In this document: positions 34,401 to 46,502 of the stretch, piece by piece
How the letters are laid out: each line of letters opens with the position of its first letter
How positions within the stretch are numbered: the first letter of the stretch is position 1
NCBI GenBank assembly: GCA_002104905.1
Contig: MCFE01000371.1
Location: 1 to 64,000 of the forward strand
Source: Basidiobolus meristosporus CBS 931.73
Taxonomy: Eukaryota > Basidiobolomycota > Basidiobolomycetes > Basidiobolales > Basidiobolaceae
Direction: 5' to 3'
DNA: 64,000 nt
The notes under the pieces: model-generated
The model's input: only the letters and a program-made list of their open reading frames with translations
Database searches by the model: none
What the model was told of the DNA's origin: nothing
Program-made: the position numbers and the translations under genes

Positions 34401-35295
34401 TTTCGCAAGGTTGTCTGTCGAATACTTTTCCAGATTGGGGATGTTGAGTTAGCTTGGTTGGAAGAAGGTTTTACTTGCCCAGTAGTTGTTTACCAGGTAT
34501 TATTTGGTTTGGTTCTAAGCTGAGTCTACAGTACTGCGGGATCTATAGACAAAGTTGTTTGTACAAAGCTACACCAAAATACGTACAAAGGTACAAGAAT
34601 ACACAAGGAAATGGAAGGGATAATAACAGAGATGGAAGAAAAGTGAATACACGAGGCGAGCAAAGTGTGCAAAAACGTTGGCTAGCCAAGATGCGCTATC
34701 GATTGCAGCAAGTTCCAGAAAAATCTGACCCCCCGCACTAAGGGAATTTTCACCATCTGCCCATTAACCTGACGTTCCAGCCGCACCCTTAATCAAGATG
34801 TTGAGGTGGCACCCTCAATCTGCTTGATTGTGGTTGTATCCTATGGACCACGAGGCTGGATGGGCTAATAACCGCTTGATCCGTTGGAATCCTATGGAAG
34901 AAAAAAATTCACGAGCAGTAAATCATTTCCTTTGTGTTGCCAATGATGCTTTTCGTGTGCTTGCCGTGTACTTTCCGTGTGCTTGCCGTGTCACCTACAA
35001 CGTCGATGTTTGTTTCCGCTTCGGCAATGAATGCGTCACTTCCCGTAACATAGTTAACCCAAAAATGCACGTGGCATGGCTAACCTATGCAGGAACTTAA
35101 CCACCTTTTCCATCGAGTGTTTCATGGCTCGATCACTAGGTTGCTTTCAAACATTCAGGCCGTTTGAAACTTAATACAAGGATTCGTTTCAGAGGACTGT
35201 GCAGGCCTTATAAGTGTTGTTTCGGGGAAGGCATGGACTGGTCATCATATCCCTTTGGACTCCTTCCTTCCTTGGTTTCTTAGGACGAGGTGATC
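34401..35295. other. Divergent intergenic region
   Basis: 895 bp between the divergent starts of the Pumilio gene and the secreted-protein gene; it must hold both promoters. The open frames inside (34454-34741, 34828-35100) have no recognisable domain. No transposon was seen. Confidence 0.5.
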
Positions 35296-36609
35296 ATGAT
35301 GTATTCAAATCCGGGTCTCTCGGCTTTGGCCGTGTTGGCTTTGTTCAGTGTTCAGATCCAGACCACTTCTGGCCAAGACCCAGGCCAAGGCCCACCTTTC
35401 TTTGGATATGATCAGCCTCCGCCGCCGGAGTATTTTGATCCGTACTATCGGCAAGCCCAACAACCTTGGAACGGTTGGAATCCCTATCAGTACGATAGCC
35501 GCGGCCCCCCTCCTCCACCACCACCTCCTACAGAAGGTCGTGTGGACTATCAGTGGAGGCCTGAAGTATATGATACGTCTGCCTCGAGAGTCTCTTTGCC
35601 TGTAACGGCCCCTGCACCGACTCCAGCGAATGAGTTGCCAGATAGAGCTCAGCCCCCTCCGCCACCCACCACGAAAAGCTATAGCGTGCCACCTGCCATA
35701 GATCCAGGGCCAACACCCGGCCAGCTCTTCGGTGACCTAGTCCCTGGCCCCATAACAGGCATCAAGGTGGATCTGAACACGAACGAGCTCAAGAACAGCT
35801 TTTCTTCTGGGACGTTCGACTCTATCAAGCAAAGAATAACTCAGCAAAAGAAATTGGGAACCATCCGACCCCCGCCGGAAGTCAACACGGAGAACATCGT
35901 CAAGGGAATCGATGTGCTCAGCAAAGTCAGCATGCGACTGGCAAAGCAGGTGGAAGATATCGGCACCAAGGCGACAAATATCTCTGCCACTCTGAGTAGA
36001 ACCTCTGCATCTCAAAAGAAGCACAGTCTAAAGATGAGCGATATGCTGAAGAGGATGAAGTACCTCGAAAGCCAGCTTAGGGACATGCCGTATGGTAGGT
36101 ACGGTGTTACGACCCCGGCGAAGCCCATTTCTGTTCAACCGCCGATTAGCCCACAGCCGGGTGGTATATGGCCAACTTCAGGTACGTCACAGCCATCAGG
36201 TCGTGCGCCATGGACGCCTACATATCCACCGCCGAACCAGTTGGGCGGATATGGCGTTGACACGAACATCCTGACACTCGCGCCTCACTTCGTAACCCCT
36301 TGGAGAAAACGGTCGTCTAATTATGCTCCTGAGGATGGATACGCTCCGTGGCCTTACCATCCGGGCGCAAGACAGGGCTATGCTGATGAAGGCTGGGCCG
36401 GGTATCCCGCGCCAATGACTCAGCCATGGGGCCATGGAGGCAACTACAGAGGTAACCAAGGCTGATGATGCTCTACAATCTCTCCAAAACCCTAATCCTC
36501 ACCATCACCAGGAACCCGCTATTCACGAAGAGGCGCGAGACGCTCGTCCCGGTGGAGAGGTGGAAGGGCGTGGAGATCAAAGCGAACCGGGCGGCGCAGA
36601 AGGTACTGA
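35296..36609 (+). CDS. Secreted proline-rich protein with Arg-rich tail
   Basis: No family recognised. The start at 35296 gives a signal peptide (hydrophobic ALAVLALFSVQI, then a small-residue site near TTSGQ). It is followed by a long Pro/Tyr/Gly-rich region with a PPPPPPP run, a charged helical segment around IDVLSKVSMRLAKQVEDIGT that could form a coiled coil, and another Pro/Gly-rich region. Exon 1 ends at 36451. An intron at 36452-36511 (GTAACC, branch-like CTAATC, CACCAG) joins a second exon ending at 36609. Spliced, the protein is about 417 aa and ends in a tail dominated by Arg, Ser and Gly; unspliced, it stops after RGNQG. It could be a cell-wall protein or a secreted effector. Confidence is high for secretion, low for role. 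Confidence 0.75.
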
Positions 36610-37311
36610 GGGCTTCGTAGATATTCATTCATCATTGATTGATAAAAGCATATATACATCAAATAAATCAGACTATGCGCACTACTAGCCAGTCATCCGG
36701 GCTAAGCACTTTGCTATCCACCCATACAATCTACTTCCCTAGGCAGCCGCGATGCAGGCAACCCGTGACAAGGGGCAGGCAATGAGCGCTGATTTGAGGC
36801 CAGCTAATGTCTTTTGTCAAACATAAGACTACTTGCCTAGGGGCATGGATCCAATCAGATCCTCGCTATGGTAATTGCTGGGCTGTTTAGGGTTATTTTG
36901 TATCTCGTCAGACCAAGTTGTACTTGGATATTAGGTTACTGTGCTAGTGGCAGTGGGGCTTGGAAATTAACGAATTATTACTTTTCCTTTTTGATGGATT
37001 AAGTTTCCTATTGTGTTTGATGCATTAATTTTCCTTCCTTAACGCTTTGGAGGTGAACACTGCCTCTTCCCTGCCTTGCCCTGACCTTTAGAAAGCTTGC
37101 GTATTGTGACTGCATCGTTCTCTGAGCCTCCTTCATCTTCCTGCGACCAGGTCACACCTAGAGGTGACCGAGAAATTTGTTCCGAACTTGGCCATCTGGT
37201 CTAACTAGCCTTTGACAATCCTCTTTGCTACTGTATCATTTTTCTTGCTTTGGTTTGCGTCACCCCTTCCTTCCACCGTAGCTTGCTTCACAACAGCCCA
37301 TATTTATAAAC
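36610..37311. other. Intergenic region
   Basis: About 700 bp with the presumed 3' UTR of the secreted-protein gene (AATAAATCAG near 36662) and the Cdc24 promoter. No gene was recognised. Confidence 0.5.
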
Positions 37312-39955
37312 ATGTCCGCTGCAGCCTTATCTAAATCTGCTGATGGGTCCACCTTCTATAGTGATTGTCGCAAGGTCTTGCGTCGTCTACAGCAAATACC
37401 TTCACTTTCAAGCTTCATAGATTCACAAAAGGTTGTGTGCTCAGCCACTGATTCATATTGCCCTTTTCCTTCTGGGACGAACCCAATCACAACCTTGTGG
37501 AACACCTTCCGTCTGGGTTCCAGTTTGTGCGCTCTGTTCAATGCCACTGAACCAGAAACTTTACTAGAGGTGGATGAGAGCATCACCATAGACAATCTCA
37601 AGGCCTGTAAGCATAGCGTGTATCACTTTCTGTTGGGTTGTAAAAACCAACTAGGGTTGAAAGACGATGCGCTCTTTACCATCACCGAATTATACCAAGA
37701 CGACACCAACAAGTTTCTAAAGGTAAGACACTAGACGTTTCGCTAGTCAAAGAAAGGACGCTAAAAACGAGGTCTAGGTGCTGCATACGGTCGAAATACT
37801 ACTTCAACTGATGGTCCACAAAAGATTGATTGCGGAGGTCGATCCGTCTTCCGAGGATGACCTTGCACCGGCAGGGGTTGGGGGGAGCCTGGCACCAGAC
37901 CCACTTTCAAGCACCGCACAAGAACGACTACGTAAGCAGACGGTGAAAGAATTGCTAATAACGGAAAGGAAATACGTCCAAGACTTGGAGACGCTTCAGG
38001 TGAGTCTGCACGGTAATTCTTGCAGCAATATGACTGCCCAGCTCACACTGGCACCCATAGGAATATATGCAGGAGCTTCAGTTGCACAAGGTGGTCTCCA
38101 ACGATGTGCTTCGAAATCTATTTGCCAACCTGGATGGACTGGTGGATTTTCAACGACGCTTCCTTATCGGCGTAGAGGCGAACGCGGAATTACCGCCCAC
38201 AGAGCAGCGATTTGGCGCACTCTTCATTCAAATGGTAATCCACAGGGATGCTCGTTCGCAGTAAGCGCCCGCCTAATTGTGCCACTCATCTAGGAAACTA
38301 GCTTCACTGTGTACGAGCCGTTCTGCGCCAATTACCTGCATGCATCGGAGATAGTGCTTGCCGAAGCGCCCAATCTCATGGTTAGTCCTTGTCCACCATC
38401 CGTCACGAGAGCCTTGATTAACACAATCCTCGCAGAAACTAGCGCATGTGGTCGAGCCCACCTACGGGCTCCCGTCGTTGCTCATCAAGCCCATTCAGAG
38501 AGTGTGCAAGTATCCGCTGTTGCTCATGGTATGTGGATAGACAGCAGTCAGCAGAAGCCGTAGTAACCCCTCTCCGTCTTCACAACAGCAATTGGGGAAA
38601 TTGATGTCGCCGGACGAGCCATTCCACCAGGAACTTCTGGATGGTTTGGAGGCGATCAAACGAGTCACTGATCGAGTGAACGAAACCCAGCGAAAAGAAG
38701 AGAACCTGATCGAGTTGAAGAAGCTGGAGAAGATGATCGAAAACTGGAACGGCCCCTCGTTGTCATACTTTGGTGAGCTGCACCTGTTCGACAAGTTGCT
38801 GGTCAGCGTGAACGATGTCGAGCGTGAGTGCTGGCTCTATTTGTTCGACAAGGCGCTTCTAGTGTGCAAAGAAACCGCTGCTAGCCGGAAGGCTAACAAA
38901 AGCACCAACGGCAAGAAGCCGCTTGCCCTCCACAACAAGGCCACTCTACTCATCCGAGAGATCCGGACTGTCGTGCCTACCGCGCGAAATGGTTAGTTGC
39001 TTCCAGGCGGTCGCCGGTCCAGAAACTTACCTACTTTTCCCTAGGCACCTACTCCATCAAGGTTGACTGGCTGAATTCGGAGACGATCATTAGCCCAGCA
39101 AATGAAGAGCATTTCAAGCTGTGGACCTCCACCATCGAGAAGGTCCGTGACATCTACAAGATATCCCGGCTGAACAAACAGTCTGCCATGAAGCTATCCC
39201 GCACACAAACCAACACCTCGGATATTCTGACTCAAGAGGCCAATTGGAATTCGGATGACGACGCGGTCTCCTTCATCGACCAGCAAGTGGACAACGATGA
39301 CGACGATGTTTCGTCCGGCATCAGAAGCTTCTCTGCTAGAAGCTCCTTCGGGTCACTGGGTAGAAGCAGAAGTCGAAGTCAATCCACTCCATCACACGCC
39401 CCCTTAGAGGGCGGTGAGTACCCTCCATTGTCATTCCCACCACTGCCCAAGCCGGAAGCGTCGTTTGCAACGCAGCATCCCGGCCATGTGAGCGCGCCAG
39501 CACCCAAGCCCTTCCCCCAGCAGGCCTTCGAGCAATCCCACGGACCGGTGGGGGAGCAATTTCGCCAGCTCCATTTGGACGGAGAATACCACGGCATGGA
39601 CAGGACCTATCGTCTCATTGACCAAGCGTACAGGCAAAAGAGAAGCGCCTCCAGCCCGAACATCCATGGCCACTCGACGAACATCCGCGTTCGAATCAAC
39701 TACCACGAGGACTCGTTCATGCTTGTGGTGCCGTCGGGGGTCACGTTCCACGATCTCGTGAAGAAGGTCGAGAAGAAGATCCACCTGTGCTCGGGGGCGA
39801 AGCTGGAGAGCAAGTTCAGGATCAAGTACAAGGACGAAGAGGACGACCTGATTCTGATCAACAACGACGAGGATGTACAGATGGCATTCGAAAGCCGCCA
39901 CAGCCAGGAGGCCAGACCCGAGTTGGCCATGGTCGTCAACATTTACGTGAGTTGA
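37312..39955 (+). CDS. CDC24: Cdc24-type Rho guanine-nucleotide exchange factor
   Basis: Activates Cdc42 by GDP/GTP exchange at sites of polarised growth. The model has seven exons (37312-37722, 37778-37999, 38061-38234, 38294-38380, 38436-38528, 38589-38991, 39045-39955), all GT-AG, total 766 aa. Domains: calponin-like N-terminus (about 20-140); DH domain (about 190-375, with RKQTVKELLITERKYVQDLE and LIKPIQRVCKYPLLL); PH domain (about 395-540); an acidic Ser-rich linker; and a C-terminal PB1 domain (about 676-766). The PB1 domain contains the acidic OPCA-type stretch YKDEEDDLILINNDEDVQMAF, the surface that binds the scaffold Bem1. Domain order and length match fungal Cdc24. Five short introns interrupt the DH-PH part, so uninterrupted frames show only fragments. 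Confidence 0.95.
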
Positions 39956-40733
39956 CTGGAATCAACTTACCAGCGCTCGATCACCCTCATCCATCGCGTG
40001 GATATCATACACTAATTTAATAAAGAAGCCCATTAATTCAGCATCCGATTCTATGCTTTCTCAACAAGGCCCATTATTCAGCATCCGATTCTATGCTTTC
40101 TCAACAAGGCCCATTAATTCTCGGGAATCATCGTCCAATTAATGCAGCAGTGACGGAAATGGACACTTCAGGGCAACCAGAAGATTGGATGGATGGCGGG
40201 TGGCAAAAAGCAGTAAATCCGGCCATCTGTGCTGAGAACATACGTCGGAAATATAGGCTGGTCGGACATTTGTGCAAACAATAGAGCGACTGGCATTGGC
40301 AACTAACACAGCGTAAACTGCACTGCATCCATAATCGCAGGAAAAATCAACACCACAGTCCCACCCGCTTAGTCAGGGAGCTGGTGGCCAACAATCCTCC
40401 GTACTTTACGTGGTGGCAAACATTGGATGCACGCCCTAGCAAAGAGTGGCAGTGTGGAGGGCAGGGATCACAGGATCACGGATCCTCATTGACGTACCCC
40501 GAATATATATAATTCCAGTCCTCACCAGCCAAACATTGATTTCTCAACCCATTTATTTCCGTCTTGACCTCAAGCAACGTATCCCCGCTCGAGTATGCCA
40601 ATCTAATTATTGATACGCCACCCAACCCAAACCCAAACCCGCACCTCGACCTCGATCAACTCTTCCCACAGTTGCTGGTTTTTGGAAGCCCGCTTGACTC
40701 GCACTCAACCAATCTTGCCACTGCTCCTGGTTG
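39956..40733. other. Intergenic region with a short tandem duplication
   Basis: Holds the Cdc24 3' end, the 40-bp duplication at 40037-40116 and the promoter side of the chitin synthase-like gene (TATATAT near 40504). No gene was recognised. Confidence 0.5.
40037..40116. repeat. 40-bp tandem duplication
   Basis: Two adjacent copies of a 40-bp segment beginning TTCAGCATCCGATTCTATGC. Likely a replication-slippage duplication in the 3' region of CDC24. Confidence 0.9.
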
Positions 40734-43700
40734 ATGTCGCCATCGAACAAAAAATATAGTAAACCCTCCTTCTATCGGCATATTCGGGGTAACGGGGAAG
40801 CCACCGAGAGTGGCCCTAAATATGCCAGCTCCACCACCACCTATTCTGATCCCTTCTCTGATTCACAACAAGGTACCGACTACTCCTCCCAAACTGACAC
40901 CAGTTACAACCCATGGGATACGTCCAAGAAGGACTTATTCTTCGAGCCCAGCGCCAATGAAAAGTGCTATTTCTCACAACCAGAGGCTGGTTCTCTTCGG
41001 AAAAACTCGAAAAATTCCATCGAGCTATCGCGCGAGCTATCGCACGGCAAGAAGTTCCCCAAGGCCTCCAAGGCCCGTAGATACTGGCTCCTCGTCTCGA
41101 AGATCTTCACCATCTTTATCCCGGACTTTCTGCTAAAGTCGTGCGGAAAGAAGGACCCAGGTACAGTTTGACATGGCTCCGCTCGCATCCCATTGGCATC
41201 CCTTACTAACCCCCGCCCAACCCTGACTCTAGACTCGCGGCAGTCATTGCGAGAGAAAATCACCCTGTTTCTCATCCTCTCGCTCCTCTCGTTACTGTTC
41301 ATCGTGTGGGTGGAGCTCATCCCGCTGACGTTCTGCACCCCCTACTACCTCTTCACCCCGGGCGACCTTGCTGGCACCAGCTACGTGGCAATCAACGGCA
41401 AGGTTGTGGACTTCTCCCATTCGACCACCGTCGTGGCGGAGGAGGTGGGGCGGTACTCGGGGAAGGATGTTTCTCTCATGTTTCCCTCGTTCACCCTGCT
41501 GGCCCGGACCAAAGGAGCTACCGAGTACCCAGATCAAGATATCCAACGGTGCATCCAGAATCTCACCCGGGCAGACAATTGGCTGGAGAAGCGGATCTTC
41601 AACGATCCCGGATACCTGGTGACGAACCAGAAGCTGATCGAGTGTCCGAGCCCCAACGATCGAAACAAATCATCTGCCCACTGCTTCTACAACGCATCGG
41701 TTCGCCACGAGGTGGCCAAGGCGACTGTCGGAGGTAAGTTCAGATGTGTGCCAATCCCCAGTCCATTGCTGACCCCAGGCAGACCTTGTTTTCGATTACT
41801 CCATCCTAGGAAGAAATGAGCCTAATCTGCCGCAATTGGCGTACATGATTGCGAATGGCCATCTGTATGATATGTCTGACTTCATCAAATATTCCTCGGC
41901 CCCCGCCTCGCCAATCAGGCCGTGGAGCCCCAAGGGCCTCGATCCAGAATCCCTGCTTTTCCCCCGCGAGGTCACCGAGCTTATCTTCGAGTATGTTGGG
42001 GAGGATGCCACGGGGCCCTTCAGTCGACTGGAGCACGGAGACACGTACCTGCGATGCATGGACAAGCTGTTCTACAAGGGCGCGGTCAAGGAGACGGTTC
42101 TGCCGCAGTGCCGGTCATTCAACCCCATCCTCTGGATAACGTTCGGGCTTCCGTTCATGTTCCTGACCATCTGTACGGTGGCCTCCCTGCTTGTGTTCCC
42201 CGACAGAAGCAAGATCCAGCCGTCGTCGAACTGCATCGTGATGGTGCCCTGCTACTGCGAAGATCAGCAGACGCTCAAATCCAATTTCGACAGCGTGGCC
42301 CGATCCGACTGCCACGACAGCCACAAGCTGCTGATGGTCATCTGCGATGGGATATTTACTGCGCCCGGCAACGTCATGAGCACGCACCAGATTGTACTGG
42401 ACATCCTGGGGTTCAGCGGACCCGAGCCCGAGCTGAAGGCGTACATTTCCTTGGGCGAGGGGAACAAGAACATCAATCTGGCCAAAGTTTATTCCGGATT
42501 TTATGAATGTGGAACGCACCGGATCGGCTACGTGGTGGTTGTCAAGTACGGGAACCCGATGGAGATTCGCAATTCAGGGAACCGAGGGAAACGGGACTCC
42601 ATCCTTGTGATGTGGAACTTCCTGGAGGGCCTGCTGGATCCCGAGAACAAGCTGACCCCCTTGGAGTACGAGCTATTCCATCACATCAACAACGTCATTG
42701 GGATCGACCCCCGCTCCTTCCAATACGCCCTGGTGCTGGATGCCGACACGAGCATCGCCGGAGACGCGCTTTCCCGCCTGATCGCGAGGATGGAGAGGGA
42801 CCAGAGACTGATGGCCGTCTCGGGCTACGCAAAGCCGCTAAACCCCACCGACTCCTTCGTCACCATGCTGCAGGCGTATCCCTTCTTCATGAGCCACTAC
42901 ATCAAGCCGGTGTTCGAGTCCATGATCGGTGGGGTGACCTTCCTGCACGGCCCCTGCACGATGTACAGAATCAAGTACTCTGACAGCAAGCCGTGTGTGG
43001 TGGACACCACCACCATCATTGGGTTCAGCACACCGCGGCCGAACACGATGCACATGCGCAACACCCTTCTTTTGGGAGAGGACTCCTTCTTCTCGGTCAT
43101 TCTGTTGAAAACGTTCCCCCACCTGCGATTCGGATTCGAGAGCTCGGCGATCTGCTACACCCGGCTCACCCCGAGGTTCGCCGTCTTTCTCGGCCAGCAA
43201 GGAAGAATCACGAGCGCCGCCTTCCATAGCTACTTCGAGCTTGCCAGGGTTTACGGGAAAACCTCGCTGGGCTTGATCTACCAGCTTGTCACCATGATCA
43301 AGCTTCTCAGCTCCACGTTCATGCCGGTGTTCGTGCTTTATTTGTATTACGTGATCATTCGCAGCATCGCGACCGACGAGACCGCGTATCTCATCGTGGG
43401 CACCTCGTTGATATGCATGTTTGGCTTCAACGCCATGATCCTCGCGGTCCGCGGGCAGTTTGCTGGCGTCTTCTGGCTGGTCTTCTCCGTCCTGTTCTCC
43501 CTTCCCTTCTACTGCCTGCTGATCCCGCTGTATTCGCTGTGGCACAGCGACAACTGCTTGTGGGTGGACACGGTTCAGACAAACTCAAAGTCCATCCGCC
43601 GTAAGCATGGTATCCTGGACGACACCAATAGCCAGTACAAGGTCAGCATGCAGATATCCCTGCTGACCATCGCTGAATATGATGAGCTGGAGAACGACGA

Positions 43701-44427
43701 CGAATCCTTGTACGAGGACATCCGCTACGAGAAGCCGCAGCGGTTGATCTCGCTGGGCGACACGAGCCCCGCCCCTTCCGTGGAGCTGCAGTCCGATCGG
43801 CCTGAGGACATGGTTCATCTAGCGAAGCATGTGGATCAAAGGGCCGAAGAGATTCTCATCAGCATACCCCAGGTGGTGCAACCCATACAAATCAAAACGA
43901 AGAAAGACCATCATCTAAGCAGCGGCTCCAACAAGAACCTGGATAGCGATGTGCCCCTCTCCCTGAGCTGCTCCCCAAAGTCCCCAGGTCGCCTCTCCCA
44001 GGCCACAGCCAACTCGACGCTGCAGTCCGAATACAGCACTGACTACACAAGATCCTCCCGAACCTTCTCCTACTACTCGCATCAACTGGATGCCGCTACG
44101 AACGACATGGAGTCCCAACCGAGGTCACGCCCCGAAAGCGATCGTAGCTCCAGCAGAGACCACTCCCATCTTCTCAACGGGACCACCGCTGGCTCGAAGG
44201 GTGCACTGGTGCAACGGCTGATGCGGGAGGAGATCTATTATTTCCTGAAGGAAGCCAACCTCAACACGGTGACGAGGAGAGACGTGAAAGAGCGGCTTTT
44301 TGAGCATTTCGGGGACGCAGTGACCATTTACAACGACTTCATACACGATTGCATCGAGGAGTTCACCTTGGAGAGACTGGCGTTGCTGCCGTCAGCCACC
44401 TCGCCGCAATCGCCCTCCACTCCTTGA
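40734..44427 (+). CDS. Division-2 chitin synthase-like protein with altered catalytic motifs
   Basis: Membrane glycosyltransferase of the class IV/V/VII branch, which makes chitin from UDP-GlcNAc. Three exons (40734-41160, 41233-41733, 41783-44427) give 1,190 aa. Two N-terminal membrane segments and a cytochrome b5-like region precede the catalytic core. A cluster of membrane helices follows, then an acidic tail and a C-terminal DEK_C-type domain (about 1115-1180). The donor-site half is well kept: ICDG (D498), GNRGKRDS and DADT (629-632). The acceptor half is not: the usual EDR is EDS (742-744), QRRRW is QQGRI (781-785), and the later SWG-type motif reads LWV. No myosin motor domain is present. 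The gene may encode a specialised or inactive synthase. Exon 3 must begin at 41783, because the alternative acceptor six bases upstream leads to a stop. Confidence 0.9.
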
Positions 44428-44940
44428 TATACCTTTACTTATTCCCGCCCGATAGACCGAACCCCCGCGGAGACCAACGCCAAGTCGGAAGCATAGAACC
44501 CATTGAATGTTTTTGTAATGTATACCGCAAGCTACTTTATTACGAAGAACCTCCCCCCGGCTCTGTACTTCTAGGACATGTAAATACCCTCTTTATCCCA
44601 CTAGAAGCGTAACTTCACTCAGTAAAAACGGCCCCTTTTCTTATTCATTATCATGCATAACTTCTACGAGACTTTTCACACCCCTTCCACCATTTACGTT
44701 ATCTGACTCAGTTTTTAAACCAAAATAAACGCCCATTCTGCTCGAATTGCTCGACCCGCTGGCATCCAACGAATTTGTGGGTGGCCGGATCCGTGGGAAT
44801 GTGGGAAATGAGGGGATTTATCGGATGGAGTTTTACGTCAACAGGCCAGGATGTTCGCCTGTATCCCTTGTTTCACTGACATATACGATCCCTTCTTTTC
44901 ATTCCCCTGGCTTGGAAACCCGAGAAAGATTCCTATTTCG
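44428..44940. other. Intergenic region
   Basis: Between the chitin synthase-like gene and the aminopeptidase gene. It contains an upstream in-frame ATG at 44851 for the latter. Nothing else was recognised. Confidence 0.5.
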
Positions 44941-46413
44941 ATGGCCTCTCTTCTGAAGAGCTTCTTTCACACCAGCGCCACTTCTTCCTACATAGCCCCC
45001 CTCACCCAGACCATGTCCAAAACCGCCGTTGCCCACGCCAATGACTTCCTCGAGTTCGTCAACAGCAGTCCCAGCCCCTTCCACGCGGTTGAGGAGAGCA
45101 GGAAGCGACTCGAGAAGGTCGGCTTCGTGGAGATCAAAGAGCGGGACAGTTGGTCCGAGCTAGTCAAGCCCAACGGCAAGTACTACTTCACCAGAAACAA
45201 GTCCTCCATCATAGCGTTCGCCGTGGGCGGCAAGTTTGTCCAAGGCAACGGGGTTTCCATCGTGGCCGCCCACACCGACAGCCCCTGCTTGAAGATCAAG
45301 CCCATCTCGAAGAAGGAGAAATCCGGCTACCTCCAGGTCGGGGTCCAGACCTACGGCGGCGGCCTGTGGCACACTTGGTTCGACAGAGACCTGAGCATCG
45401 CCGGCAGAGTCATGGTTGAAAGCGAGGACGGAAACCACTACTCCAAGCTGGTGCGTGTTGACAAGCCTATCCTCCGGGTCCCCAACCTGGCCATTCACTT
45501 GGACCGCACCTCCGGAGACAACTTCACCTTCAACAAAGAGACCCATCTGACCCCCGTGTTGGCCACCTCCGCGAAGGCCTTGAACGAAAAGGCCCAGGAG
45601 AGCCAGAGCCAATCGTCGGAGGGGGTGGAGAAGCACCACTCCGTGCTGGTCGACCTGCTCGCCAGCGAGCTCTCCATCGCCGGGGAGAAAATCAAGGATC
45701 TCGAGTTGTGCCTATACGACACCCAGCCCTCGGCCATCGGCGGAGCCCTCGATGAGTTCATCTTCTCTCCACGACTCGACAACCTGATGATGTCCCACTG
45801 CTCGGTCAGTGCGCTCATCAATTCCCTGGAGCACGGGAGCACCCTGGTTGACGACAGCTGCATCCGTATGGTGGCGCTCTTTGACAACGAGGAGATTGGC
45901 TCGCAGTCGGCGTACGGAGCCGACTCCCACCTGCTGGAGGCCACGTTGCGCAGACTCCAAGCGGGAACCAACCCCACCGCCTTCGAGGAGTCCATCCACA
46001 AGAGCTTCTTGGTCAGCGCCGACATGGCCCACGCGGTCCACCCCAATTACCCCGAGAAGCACGAGGAGAACCACCGACCAGCCATGCACAAGGGACTCGT
46101 GATCAAGGTCAACGCCAACCAAAGGTATGCCACCACCGCCGCCACCTCCCTCGAAATCAAGGCCCTGGCCAAGAAGCATGGCATCCCCCTGCAGGAGTTC
46201 GTGGTGCGTAACGACATGGGCTGTGGATCCACCATCGGGCCCATCCTCAGCGCCAAACTGGGGATGCGCACCATCGACGTGGGGGCGCCCCAGCTGAGCA
46301 TGCACAGCATCCGCGAGATGTGCGGCACCGAGGATGTGAAGAACTCGATCCAGCTGTTCGAGGCGTTCTTCCAAGAATACGCCCACTTGGATCAGAAGAT
46401 CTTCGTCGATTAA
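44941..46413 (+). CDS. Aspartyl aminopeptidase (M18)
   Basis: Zinc metallopeptidase that removes N-terminal Asp or Glu from peptides. A single exon of 490 aa from the chosen ATG. Family motifs: AAHTDSP (H111, zinc ligand), FDNEEIGSQS (zinc ligand and catalytic Glu), RNDMGCGSTIGP, and the C-terminal SMHSIREMCG with a zinc-ligand His. Length and order match yeast Ape4 and animal DNPEP. Three in-frame ATGs are possible: 44851 (adds 30 residues), 44941, and 45013 (MSKTAV, the usual family start). The 44941 start adds MASLLKSFFHTSATSSYIAP, which resembles a mitochondrial presequence. It is convergent with the zinc transporter gene, 89 bp from stop to stop. Confidence 0.94.
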   Translation: MASLLKSFFHTSATSSYIAPLTQTMSKTAVAHANDFLEFVNSSPSPFHAVEESRKRLEKVGFVEIKERDSWSELVKPNGKYYFTRNKSSIIAFAVGGKFVQGNGVSIVAAHTDSPCLKIKPISKKEKSGYLQVGVQTYGGGLWHTWFDRDLSIAGRVMVESEDGNHYSKLVRVDKPILRVPNLAIHLDRTSGDNFTFNKETHLTPVLATSAKALNEKAQESQSQSSEGVEKHHSVLVDLLASELSIAGEKIKDLELCLYDTQPSAIGGALDEFIFSPRLDNLMMSHCSVSALINSLEHGSTLVDDSCIRMVALFDNEEIGSQSAYGADSHLLEATLRRLQAGTNPTAFEESIHKSFLVSADMAHAVHPNYPEKHEENHRPAMHKGLVIKVNANQRYATTAATSLEIKALAKKHGIPLQEFVVRNDMGCGSTIGPILSAKLGMRTIDVGAPQLSMHSIREMCGTEDVKNSIQLFEAFFQEYAHLDQKIFVD

Positions 46414-46502
46414 TTCCCCCCATCAACCAGTATACCAGCCAAATAAATCATCAGTTAATCTTTAGTGAGGGGGCTAGTCAGAAATCCCGTCCACCGTGTG
46501 GT

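Noticed and set aside
34828-35100. 90-codon frame upstream of the secreted-protein gene
   Set aside because: No domain, lies in a divergent promoter region, no convincing splice partner.
42838-43545. 235-codon minus-strand frame opposite the chitin synthase-like gene
   Set aside because: Antisense shadow produced by GC-rich third positions; no domain.
45712-46386. 224-codon minus-strand frame opposite the aminopeptidase gene
   Set aside because: Antisense shadow of the M18 coding region.
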